Shown one piece after another: positions 7,025 to 15,205 of a DNA stretch of 64,000 nucleotides (positions are counted from its first letter, which is position 1; the number at the start of each line of letters is the position of its first letter). The stretch lies in contig JAKAGV010000021.1 of NCBI GenBank assembly GCA_021815405.1, positions 1 to 64,000 on the forward strand. Reading direction: 5' to 3'. The notes beneath the pieces are model-generated. The model had not been told where the DNA came from. It did not search any database and saw nothing but the letters and a program-made list of their open reading frames with translations. The DNA comes from Bacteroidota bacterium (GTDB taxonomy: Bacteria; Bacteroidota; Ignavibacteria; Ignavibacteriales; Ignavibacteriaceae). A program made the position numbers and the translations under genes.

Positions 7025-10000
7025 ATTTCAATTCTATAGTAGTTCGATTAAAACAAAAAAAGACAGCCGTTAAGGCTGTCTTTTGATACACATTTCAATT
7101 CTATAGTAGTTCGATTAAAACAAAAGAAAACTTCTAAAAAAATTTCTCAACGAAGAATTTCAATTCTATAGTAGTTCGATTAAAACTATGACAACATTGA
7201 TTCTTACCTTAGTTATTGTGGATTTCAATTCTATAGTAGTTCGATTAAAACGATGGCTTACGAAGGCAGCTTGAGAATGAGCAGCTAATTTCAATTCTAT
7301 AGTAGTTCGATTAAAACGGGATGGAAGCCGCGCTCCTAAGCAGCGCTCAATTATTTCAATTCTATAGTAGTTCGATTAAAACTCGCGCTGTTATGGTTCC
7401 GGTTCTATTGAAATATATTTCAATTCTATAGTAGTTCGATTAAAACCCCGATAGAGAAGGAAGAAGCAAAGTGATATACGGAAATTTCAATTCTATAGTA
7501 GTTCGATTAAAACATGCAGATTTCTTGAGTCAAGTAGATAATTTGTATTAATTTCAATTCTATAGTAGTTCGATTAAAACCTGACGCAAATAAACATGCC
7601 AAACTTATGCGCCGTAATTTCAATTCTATAGTAGTTCGATTAAAACTTTAGTAGATATGAGTGTAAAGATTTTTGTTCAAGATTTCAATTCTATAGTAGT
7701 TCGATTAAAACGATGTTATTAGAAATAAGGCATTTCAGAACACGAAAATTTCAATTCTATAGTAGTTCGATTAAAACTTGAACCCTCTGCCAACATAAGA
7801 CGTGCAGCGCAGATTTCAATTCTATAGTAGTTCGATTAAAACGAAGGGAGTTTAAACAGCTCCCTTCTTATATAACAATTTCAATTCTATAGTAGTTCGA
7901 TTAAAACCACTTTTGCCAGTGCTCCATTTAGAGTATCCCCTAAATTTCAATTCTATAGTAGTTCGATTAAAACCTTAAAGGAAGAGAAGATATTAAGTAA
8001 TACCATTAATTTCAATTCTATAGTAGTTCGATTAAAACAAAAATGTCAAGTGCAATGTCTGATTACTTAGCGAAATTTCAATTCTATAGTAGTTCGATTA
8101 AAACTATGATGCTGAAAATAAAAATATAGTTGCCACAAAATTTCAATTCTATAGTAGTTCGATTAAAACTAATAATATTGATATTAGATTTAATTCAGTA
8201 AATGTATTTCAATTCTATAGTAGTTCGATTAAAATGACTCCTCACCTTCATCATTACTATTATTTTTTTGCATTTCAATTCTATAGTAGTTCGATTAAAA
8301 CCCTGCATGCCAGCTTTTTTTTTCGCCGACATTTTTTATTTCAATTCTATAGTAGTTCGATTAAAACTTAGCATGAATTTTCTTGAGCTATTGCCGGTTT
8401 TAAATTTCAATTCTATAGTAGTTCGATTAAAACTTAAAAATTTGTTTTTAATAATTTTAAAGAAAGAAATTTCAATTCTATAGTAGTTCGATTAAAACTT
8501 GAAAGAACTTACCAAATTGTTGTAGTTATTTAGCATTTCAATTCTATAGTAGTTCGATTAAAACCGAACCACTACCCGAACCACTACCCGAACTTAACGT
8601 ATTTCAATTCTATAGTAGTTCGATTAAAACCGCCCTTGATTATTCTTTACAATCTCAAATAGTTAAATTTCAATTCTATAGTAGTTCGATTAAAACGCGA
8701 GACAAGATAGAAGTTGTCGTCAACTCTTTAGAATTTCAATTCTATAGTAGTTCGATTAAAACCATATGTGAATGACGCCGCTAAGTTAACAAAAATTAAT
8801 TTCAATTCTATAGTAGTTCGATTAAAACTAGAAGATAGCGAGTAGTAGAAGTAAGCAGTTAGCGGATTTCAATTCTATAGTAGTTCGATTAAAACTTTAG
8901 GAGCTATTGTCGGTTTTCTTTTTCCGAGTGTATTTCAATTCTATAGTAGTTCGATTAAAACTTTAGTAGATATGAGTGTAAAGATTTTTGTTCAAGATTT
9001 CAATTCTATAGTAGTTCGATTAAAACCAGCTCAGAGCTCAGCTAATGCAGCGCAATAAGCAGCATTTCAATTCTATAGTAGTTCGATTAAAACTAGCATG
9101 TTTATCGTTCCGCGTGTGTCGTGCGTTCATTTCAATTCTATAGTAGTTCGATTAAAACCACGATAATGTTTCCCATCGATCACTATTTCGATAATTTCAA
9201 TTCTATAGTAGTTCGATTAAAACTACGCAAAAGTTAAATGCAACAAAACAACAATCGATATTTCAATTCTATAGTAGTTCGATTAAAACAAGCCGCGCCA
9301 TTAAAATAATCTGCCGCAAATTTTCATTTCAATTCTATAGTAGTTCGATTAAAACAAATTCTTCCGCAAGGATGAAGCAACTATTAATTTGATTTCAATT
9401 CTATAGTAGTTCGATTAAAACTCTTTTGTCGCTGTCCACCGAATACCTCTGCATAAATTTCAATTCTATAGTAGTTCGATTAAAACTTATTCTCTTTTGC
9501 TCTTCGGCATCAAGACTCGCTAATTTCAATTCTATAGTAGTTCGATTAAAACTAACAATTCACTAATTTATTTAGTTAACAAGCACGTATTTCAATTCTA
9601 TAGTAGTTCGATTAAAACGGTGCATCGCCCGATGGATTAGTTAATGAGAAAAAATTTCAATTCTATAGTAGTTCGATTAAAACTAATCAGTATTTCCTTA
9701 TCGCCTTTTTAAAATACACATTTCAATTCTATAGTAGTTCGATTAAAACCAAAATAACAATTAACTATTTTATTTAACAAGCACGTATTTCAATTCTATA
9801 GTAGTTCGATTAAAACATGTTCGTCTGAATTTATAAGGTTTCAGATCGAGGAATTTCAATTCTATAGTAGTTCGATTAAAACTTAACTACAATATCTTTT
9901 CCGCAACTTTCTAAAAGATTTCAATTCTATAGTAGTTCGATTAAAACTTTTTATAATGTTAGTTTAGTGATATTTGAAATACTATTTCAATTCTATAGTA

Positions 10001-12051
10001 GTTCGATTAAAACCCCAAAATTGCAGCTATCATAATTGCCCAATTTATATTTCAATTCTATAGTAGTTCGATTAAAACCATCATCATGCGTGAAGCCTTG
10101 AAATCCTAAATTTATTTCAATTCTATAGTAGTTCGATTAAAACTAAATTTTGGCTTGCTGTAACAAGTCCATCAATAAATATTTCAATTCTATAGTAGTT
10201 CGATTAAAACTTTGAAGGAAGGTTCTTGAGCCGCCGACAAATTAAAATTTCAATTCTATAGTAGTTCGATTAAAACTGATTCCTCTATCGCTTCGATAGA
10301 GAAGATTTTCCTATTTCAATTCTATAGTAGTTCGATTAAAACCCTGCAAATCTTCAAAAGTCATTTTTATTCATTATTATTTCAATTCTATAGTAGTTCG
10401 ATTAAAACATGCAGAAGTTATTTTAAGAGCGATGATCTTTTGAATTTCAATTCTATAGTAGTTCGATTAAAACTGAAGCAAGATTCCATTATCAATTTTT
10501 GTTTCTATCTATTTCAATTCTATAGTAGTTCGATTAAAACTTGTATCAGCCTTAACTGTGTCAACATTAGTTTGAAATTTCAATTCTATAGTAGTTCGAT
10601 TAAAACAAAGTCATCAATAAATTATCTGCCGCATATTTTAAGATTTCAATTCTATAGTAGTTCGATTAAAACTTTACAAATGCCGGGTATTGATCGTGCG
10701 GATAAGTATTTCAATTCTATAGTAGTTCGATTAAAACTCTAATGGCAATTCTAATGGCAATTTAAATTTAAGACATTTCAATTCTATAGTAGTTCGATTA
10801 AAACCCCCTATCGAGCTGTTTTCTCAAACTTTGAATAAAATTTCAATTCTATAGTAGTTCGATTAAAACGCACATTCCCTAATCTGTCTTAATCCTCGAT
10901 TTTTATTTCAATTCTATAGTAGTTCGATTAAAACGGTTTTAGAAGTTGCGAATATTGATTCGCAGAAAATATTTCAATTCTATAGTAGTTCGATTAAAAC
11001 ATTTAATAATTGGATAGATGTTCTAAGATACGTCGAATTTCAATTCTATAGTAGTTCGATTAAAACTCGAACGGAAATGATTTTATAAAAGGTAATATGA
11101 AATTTCAATTCTATAGTAGTTCGATTAAAACCCGTAGAATTGGCTTGTTTTTTAATGTACCAATCAAATTTCAATTCTATAGTAGTTCGATTAAAACGGG
11201 CTATCACATAATGTTCGAGGATTTCTTCCATTTATTTCAATTCTATAGTAGTTCGATTAAAACTCCAAATATTCATCCTGGCATGCCCTGCCGAATCATT
11301 ATTTCAATTCTATAGTAGTTCGATTAAAACCAAGACCCGGACTCGCGAATAAGGCGCGCGATTGAACATTTCAATTCTATAGTAGTTCGATTAAAACGTT
11401 CTTAAAAATATTGCGTAGTCCACTGCATCTAAATTTCAATTCTATAGTAGTTCGATTAAAACAAAGCCACGAGTAAGATTATAATTCCTATAATTAAATT
11501 TCAATTCTATAGTAGTTCGATTAAAACAGCGAATAGCCGGCGTAGACAAAATCTCTTTCCTTCATTTCAATTCTATAGTAGTTCGATTAAAACGCGAGCA
11601 ATATTCTAAGCTTCTCAACAAACAACCTTATTTCAATTCTATAGTAGTTCGATTAAAACCCGGCAGCGTTGCAATACAACCTTGCTTATCAAGATTTCAA
11701 TTCTATAGTAGTTCGATTAAAACTTTGAAAACAAAACCTCCGGCGCTGAAACGGTAATATTTCAATTCTATAGTAGTTCGATTAAAACAATAGGCGATTT
11801 TATCCCCTTCTTCATCGGCTGGCAATTTCAATTCTATAGTAGTTCGATTAAAACGGTTCGGGCGGGAGTTCGACAACTTATACTTTAAAATTTCAATTCT
11901 ATAGTAGTTCGATTAAAACTTTTTTCATTTCTTACTCTCCAGTTCTTTTATTCTTTATTTCAATTCTATAGTAGTTCGATTAAAACGCATTGACGTGTTG
12001 GATGTTAAAACAATCAAAGATATTTCAATTCTATAGTAGTTCGATTAAAAC
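7025..12051 (-). CRISPR. CRISPR array, 77 repeats and 76 spacers, type I-B
   Basis: I counted 77 copies of a 30-bp repeat, the first at 7025-7054 and the last at 12022-12051. They are separated by 76 spacers of mostly 35-37 bp (mean about 35.8). On the minus strand the repeat begins GTTTTAATCG and ends ATTGAAAT, so crRNAs would carry an AUUGAAAU 5-prime tag, typical of Cas6-processed I-B repeats. The leader, cas2 and the rest of the operon lie at the high-coordinate end. Transcription is therefore inferred to run from about 12.1 kb down to 7.0 kb. The repeats look uniform; the one variant noticed is at 8206-8235 (terminal base changed). The spacers at 7647-7681 and 8962-8996 are identical. 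Short apparent reading frames inside the array are artefacts of the repeat. Confidence 0.99.
7055..7091 (-). terminator. Terminal spacer forming an intrinsic terminator
   Basis: On the minus strand the spacer reads AAAAGACAGCC, loop TTAAC, GGCTGTCTTTTTTT, and runs into the GTTTTAA of the last repeat. This gives a perfect 11-bp stem with a U-tract prolonged by the repeat itself. On the plus strand the same palindrome also ends in TTTT. It lies at the trailer end, where the pre-crRNA should stop. It may be a captured foreign terminator that now ends array transcription. Confidence 0.65.
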
Positions 12052-12164
12052 CGCCGAAATTTAGCCCTTTTTAACCCATATTTCAAGCTTTTTCTTCATT
12101 CGCCATTGTCGACCTATAATATTGCATTTTCATAGGGGGTTCGACGATATCCGGCATTTCCATC
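12052..12164 (-). promoter_or_regulatory. CRISPR leader
   Basis: A/T-rich, non-coding segment between the leader-proximal repeat and the upstream 179-aa gene. On the minus strand it carries an imperfect inverted repeat: GTCGAACCCCCTAT (plus coordinates about 12132-12145) and ATTATAGGTCGAC (12108-12120), 57-94 bp from the first repeat. GTCGA-containing boxes of this kind recur in leaders of I-B arrays as I know them. The segment should hold the array promoter and the integration signal for Cas1-Cas2; exact promoter boxes are not resolved. Confidence 0.7.
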
Positions 12165-12704
12165 CTAACTCTTGCCGCTTCGCTCATTATTCTTTCCCGC
12201 TTTCCTATTTCCCTTCAACTTAATAATTTTGGAATGATTTTTCTGGCTTCTTTCCAGTAGTTTATTTATTAATGTTTCATCTCTTAATATCTCTCTGCTG
12301 TAATAGATTAAATCATCTTCATAATCATCAAAAATTATGTCTAATAAGTACAACTTATCTTCTCCCGTAATTAGTTCTGGAGATATGATGCTTTTTAGTT
12401 TAAGAAATACCACGTATTCTGTCCTATTCATAGTCTCTTCATTGAGGTAAATCGCCTCAATTTTTCTTGCGCTATTCATTAAAGGAATACTTTTCTTGTA
12501 ATCTTTTATTGTCATTGTCTTAACTATTATACTGCCAATATTATAAGCCCAATTTATTATGCTCTGTTCTTCTTTATCCGGCTGCTTACCATTAAGTATC
12601 TCATAAAAACGTACGTATCTCAAGCCTCTTCGCAGTCCAAATGGAAAACCTATGATTAGACTTAATGCATCAACTACATTATTAATGTCGTATTCAGGTT
12701 TCAT
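12165..12704 (-). CDS. Unrecognised 179-aa protein between leader and cas2
   Basis: I do not recognise a family. A strong ribosome-binding site (AGAAGGAGG, 5 nt before the ATG at 12704) supports it as a real gene. The protein is soluble and mostly helical-looking. It has an N-terminal motif IIGFPFGLRRGLRYVRF, an acidic centre (LDIIFDDYEDDLIYYSR) and a strongly basic C-terminal tail from about 155 on (KIIKLKGNRKAGKNNERSGK) that could contact nucleic acid. It sits on the cas strand directly next to the leader and is separated from cas2 by a MITE insertion, so it was probably adjacent to cas2 before that insertion. A CRISPR-related role is only suggested by position. Confidence 0.7.
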   Translation of the reverse strand: MKPEYDINNVVDALSLIIGFPFGLRRGLRYVRFYEILNGKQPDKEEQSIINWAYNIGSIIVKTMTIKDYKKSIPLMNSARKIEAIYLNEETMNRTEYVVFLKLKSIISPELITGEDKLYLLDIIFDDYEDDLIYYSREILRDETLINKLLERSQKNHSKIIKLKGNRKAGKNNERSGKS

Positions 12705-12795
12705 TTCTGCCTCCTTCTGCTAAATTGTTGTTATGTGTGAAAAGCTAATATGATAATTGAAATAAACTCCCTTATTTACAATCTTTCAATAATTA

Positions 12796-12920
12796 TCTGA
12801 AGTCACGCAAGAGCTTATAAATGCCATGCTGAACTTGTTTCAGCATCTAAACACTGCGCCCCAAAAGAGATTCCGAATCAAGTTCGGAATGACAAATTCA
12901 TTTCTTTGCGTAACTTGAGT
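12796..12920. mobile_element. MITE-like element (copy 4, diverged, between cas2 and the 179-aa gene)
   Basis: 125 bp with imperfect terminal repeats (TCTGAAGTCACGCAA and TTGCGTAACTTGAGT) and the two internal hairpins in swapped order (GCTGAAC...GTTTCAGC then ATTCCGAA...TTCGGAAT), so it is inverted relative to copies 1-3. A 5-bp direct repeat AATTA flanks it (12791-12795 and 12921-12925). The right-hand duplication provides the TAA stop codon of cas2. Confidence 0.85.
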
Positions 12921-12922
12921 AA

Positions 12923-13189
12923 TTAAATAAAACTATCAACCTCATTTTTCGCTATCCCTATTACTTCCCTTCCAGAATAGCTCATCGATTCAAATGTGTA
13001 AACTATTACACTGTCCTTTTCCTTGTTTATTATCTCCTTTATCCCGGCTTTTATTTTCTCAAATCCACTTTCGGTAACTTCGCCTTCAAATACAGAGTTC
13101 TGCACCCAAGTCAAATTCTGACGAAGATATTTAAGCAGCTTCGTTCCGCGCTTCTGGGATATTATATCATAAACTAAAATTACATACAT
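12923..13189 (-). CDS. cas2: CRISPR-associated endoribonuclease-fold protein Cas2
   Basis: 88 aa, normal length for Cas2. The ferredoxin-like first strand MYVILVYDI carries the conserved Asp (D8). It is followed by RGTKLLKYLRQNLTWVQNSVFEG, the typical Cas2 helix and second strand. It forms the Cas1-Cas2 integrase that inserts new spacers at the leader. The start codon at 13189 is preceded directly by the palindromic repeat ending AATCTGTGTCTG, with no Shine-Dalgarno sequence, while the stop lies in the target duplication of a MITE. Both ends of the gene have therefore been reshaped by repeats. It is separated from cas1 by an inserted GxxExxY gene. Confidence 0.95.
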   Translation of the reverse strand: MYVILVYDIISQKRGTKLLKYLRQNLTWVQNSVFEGEVTESGFEKIKAGIKEIINKEKDSVIVYTFESMSYSGREVIGIAKNEVDSFI

Positions 13190-13190
13190 C

Positions 13191-13222
13191 AGACACAGAT
13201 TCCACTGATTTCACAGAGAGAC
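13191..13222. repeat. AGACAC/GTGTCT-family repeat upstream of cas2
   Basis: AGACACAGATTCCACTGATT followed by TCACAGAGAGAC lies one base before the cas2 start codon (minus strand). It occupies the place where a ribosome-binding site would be expected. It forms the left bracket of the GxxExxY insertion; the right bracket is at 13712-13899. Confidence 0.75.
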
Positions 13223-13306
13223 AAGCCTCTATTAAAAATAATAAATTAAAAACATTAAATATATTTTATCACAAATAGCTAATATTTCAATTTCAGAAAA
13301 AAAGAA

Positions 13307-13684
13307 TTATTTGGTTAAAATTACCCTTTTATAGACAAGCGAGTCTTCACCAAAATTTATTAGTAATCCTAATCTTAATTTTGATGTCGCCAGGTAATTT
13401 AATGTTTGTTTTATATGTCCACTCGAGATTGATTCCATTGCTTTCGCCTCTAAGATTATTTTTTCAAATACTAAAAAATCTGCGTTATAATAATGCGGAA
13501 GTACGAATTCCTTATAAGAAATTTTATACCCGACTTCTCTTCTGTAAGGAATGTTGCTTTTTTGTAGTTCTATTTCCAATGCATCTTTATAAACTACTTC
13601 ATTAAATCCTTTGCCTAATATTTTGTGCACTTCCATACAACATCCAATTATTTTGTAGGTTTCTTCCTGATAAAGGTAATTCAT
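13307..13684 (-). CDS. GxxExxY protein (PD-(D/E)XK nuclease-like)
   Basis: 125 aa, the usual length of the GxxExxY family (PDDEXK_3). The signature is G26-x-x-E29-x-x-Y32 (GFNEVVY). A nuclease-like core has D69 in YYNADFLVF and E79-A-K81 in IILEAKAME. It has a good ribosome-binding site (AAGGAGT, 4 nt before ATG). It is inserted in the same orientation between cas1 and cas2, which are normally adjacent, and is bracketed by copies of the AGACAC repeat. Members of this family are scattered in many genomes as solitary genes with no agreed function. Whether this one acts in adaptation, or is simply a mobile cassette that landed here, cannot be told from the sequence. Confidence 0.85.
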   Translation of the reverse strand: MNYLYQEETYKIIGCCMEVHKILGKGFNEVVYKDALEIELQKSNIPYRREVGYKISYKEFVLPHYYNADFLVFEKIILEAKAMESISSGHIKQTLNYLATSKLRLGLLINFGEDSLVYKRVILTK

Positions 13685-13711
13685 ATATACTCCTTTGGCT
13701 TATTTCATTAT

Positions 13712-13899
13712 CAGACACTGATTTCACAAATTTCACAGACTTAATTATAAAACAATTTTTGTGTAATTTGAATCCGCGTAATCAGTGTAATCTGTGTCTT
13801 TTAATTTTTCGTGTAATTTGAATCAGCGTAATCAGTGTAATCTGTGTCTGTTAAATTATCGTGTAATCTGAATCAGTGTAATCTGTGTAATCTGTGTCT
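13712..13899. repeat. Palindromic repeat plus three 50-bp tandem units after cas1
   Basis: Begins with CAGACACTGATTTCACAAAT (13712 on) and continues with three tandem units starting GTGTAATTTGAATC or close to it at 13761, 13811 and 13861, an exact 50-bp period. Each unit ends AATCTGTGTCT. The last unit touches the cas1 stop codon: on the minus strand the TAG is followed by AGACACAGATTACACAGATT minus its first bases. It fills nearly all of the space between cas1 and the GxxExxY gene. Confidence 0.85.
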
Positions 13900-14994
13900 C
13901 TACCACCAGATCTTAAACGGCTTATATTCCTTCTCCCCCAAAATATGTTTAATTATTTTATAGCACTCCAGTCTAATCAGATGCCTATAGCTTACCGACT
14001 TCTTCAGACTCCTATGCTTAATTGTTGTCTTCAGCTTCTCATCATACTCTTTCAAGTAAATTTTTCTCCCCTCATCATTAAGATGGCACAAATTCATTCC
14101 CTTTGTAAAATGCTTTTCTTGTATTTGTTTTTTATTCAGCAAAGAAAAAATTATCCTATCGCTAAGCAGCGGCTTAAATATTTCCGCAACATCAAGACTT
14201 AGCGAAAACCTCCTCTCTCCAGGCTCATGCAGAAAGCTTATCAACGGATTTAACTGTGTTTTATATATCTCACTTAACACTGTTGTATAGACAAGCGAAT
14301 TTCCAAAAGAGATCAAAGCATTCACCGGATTAGTCGGCGGATGCTTTTCCCTCTTCTCAAATGCTATCTCATCATTTATAATCAGGTTCCAAGCTTTGTA
14401 ATATGTTGAGCGGATATTTCCTTCTATCCCCATAAGTTCATGAACTTCAGTTGTACTGTTTATTTTGTCATAAAGCTCTTTTATTATTTCAAGAAACACT
14501 GACATATCCTTCTCGCGTGCATTGTGGTATTGAAGGTTTTTTATAATATTATCCGCCGCTCCCTCAACAAACTTACGTGCAATCGCTATCCTCTTCTCAT
14601 TGTCATTATACGCATTAACCTGTTCAACAAGCAGCTTACCTGAGACAAACGGTTCACGAGGATAAAATGATCCGCTGTAATACCCATAATAATTAAATAG
14701 ATGAAGTGTAATCTGTTTCTGTGCAATAAAGTTCAGAAATTTTGTATTGAACCTTAATTCACTGAAGCAATATATCGATTCAATATCCTCAACCGGAATA
14801 GGTCTTCTCGGTATTTGCTTTGGTTCCTCCGTCTCTTCTGAATTTTCTATGTCTTCATCTTCAACCTGAATTTCATCCTCTTGAATTTCCTCATCGGATT
14901 CCTCCGGCTCCTTACTTTCACCCGGTTCAAAATAAAGCGTGTTTTGCCTGCGGATTAACTTGCCGCTGCTGAATATGTAATAATTCCTTTTCAT
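13900..14994 (-). CDS. cas1: CRISPR integrase Cas1 with acidic insertion
   Basis: 364 aa from the ATG at 14994 (MKRNYYIFSSGKL); a GTG two codons upstream (15000) lies inside a repeat and is less likely. Catalytic residues are visible as E193 (GIEGNIRS), H258 (FLHEPG) and D270 (LSLDVAE) in GTG numbering. It is the type I-B form (LFNYYGYYSGSFYPRE). Between the first two beta strands, about residues 25-60, lies a run with 20 Asp/Glu in 36 positions (ESDEEIQEDEIQVEDEDIEN), much longer than the short linker common in I-B Cas1. There is no reverse-transcriptase or Cas4 fusion. The gene lacks a Shine-Dalgarno site because the GTGTCT repeat abuts the start. It is the nuclease-integrase of spacer acquisition, with Cas2 and Cas4. 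Confidence 0.96.
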   Translation of the reverse strand: MKRNYYIFSSGKLIRRQNTLYFEPGESKEPEESDEEIQEDEIQVEDEDIENSEETEEPKQIPRRPIPVEDIESIYCFSELRFNTKFLNFIAQKQITLHLFNYYGYYSGSFYPREPFVSGKLLVEQVNAYNDNEKRIAIARKFVEGAADNIIKNLQYHNAREKDMSVFLEIIKELYDKINSTTEVHELMGIEGNIRSTYYKAWNLIINDEIAFEKREKHPPTNPVNALISFGNSLVYTTVLSEIYKTQLNPLISFLHEPGERRFSLSLDVAEIFKPLLSDRIIFSLLNKKQIQEKHFTKGMNLCHLNDEGRKIYLKEYDEKLKTTIKHRSLKKSVSYRHLIRLECYKIIKHILGEKEYKPFKIWW

Positions 14995-15205
14995 AGACAC
15001 TGATTACACAAATTTTCGCAAATTTTTAATTATATCTTTTGAATTCATTTTTCTTAGCTTTACTAAATACAATTTTATTAAAACCTTTTATCAATTTTTT
15101 AGGTACATCTTACGTCAACAAATAATTATATTGGCTAAATCTTCATATAACATTTACCCTCCATATTTTATTTGTATTTCAGTGAAATCTGTGAAATCTG
15201 CGTCT
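14995..15205. repeat. Intergenic spacer cas4-cas1 framed by the AGACAC/GTGTCT repeat
   Basis: The 205-bp gap starts at the cas1 end with AGACACTGATTACACAAATT (14995 on) and ends at the cas4 stop with AGTGAAATCTGTGAAATCTG then CGTCT (15181-15205). The two arms are inverted relative to each other and touch the start codon of cas1 and the stop codon of cas4. The centre is A/T-rich with no gene. Confidence 0.7.

Noticed and set aside
8268-11315. Reading frames inside the CRISPR array on both strands (peptides with recurring FNSIVVRLK, FQFYSSSIKT or NRTTIELKF)
   Set aside because: They are translations of the 30-bp repeat plus spacers; there are no ribosome sites and no protein family.
7025-12051. 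Plus-strand transcription of the array
   Set aside because: The repeat would end in TTAAAAC, the cas genes and leader-like sequence are at the other end, and the seed-sharing spacer pair fits minus-strand crRNAs.
13381-14202. Plus-strand frames opposite the GxxExxY gene and cas1
   Set aside because: They lie antisense to well-supported genes and show no domain.
13900-15000. Possible reverse transcriptase or Cas4 fusion to Cas1 (prompted by terminator-like spacers)
   Set aside because: Cas1 is a stand-alone protein; Cas4 is separate and no RT motif is present in the window, so RNA-derived acquisition is not supported.
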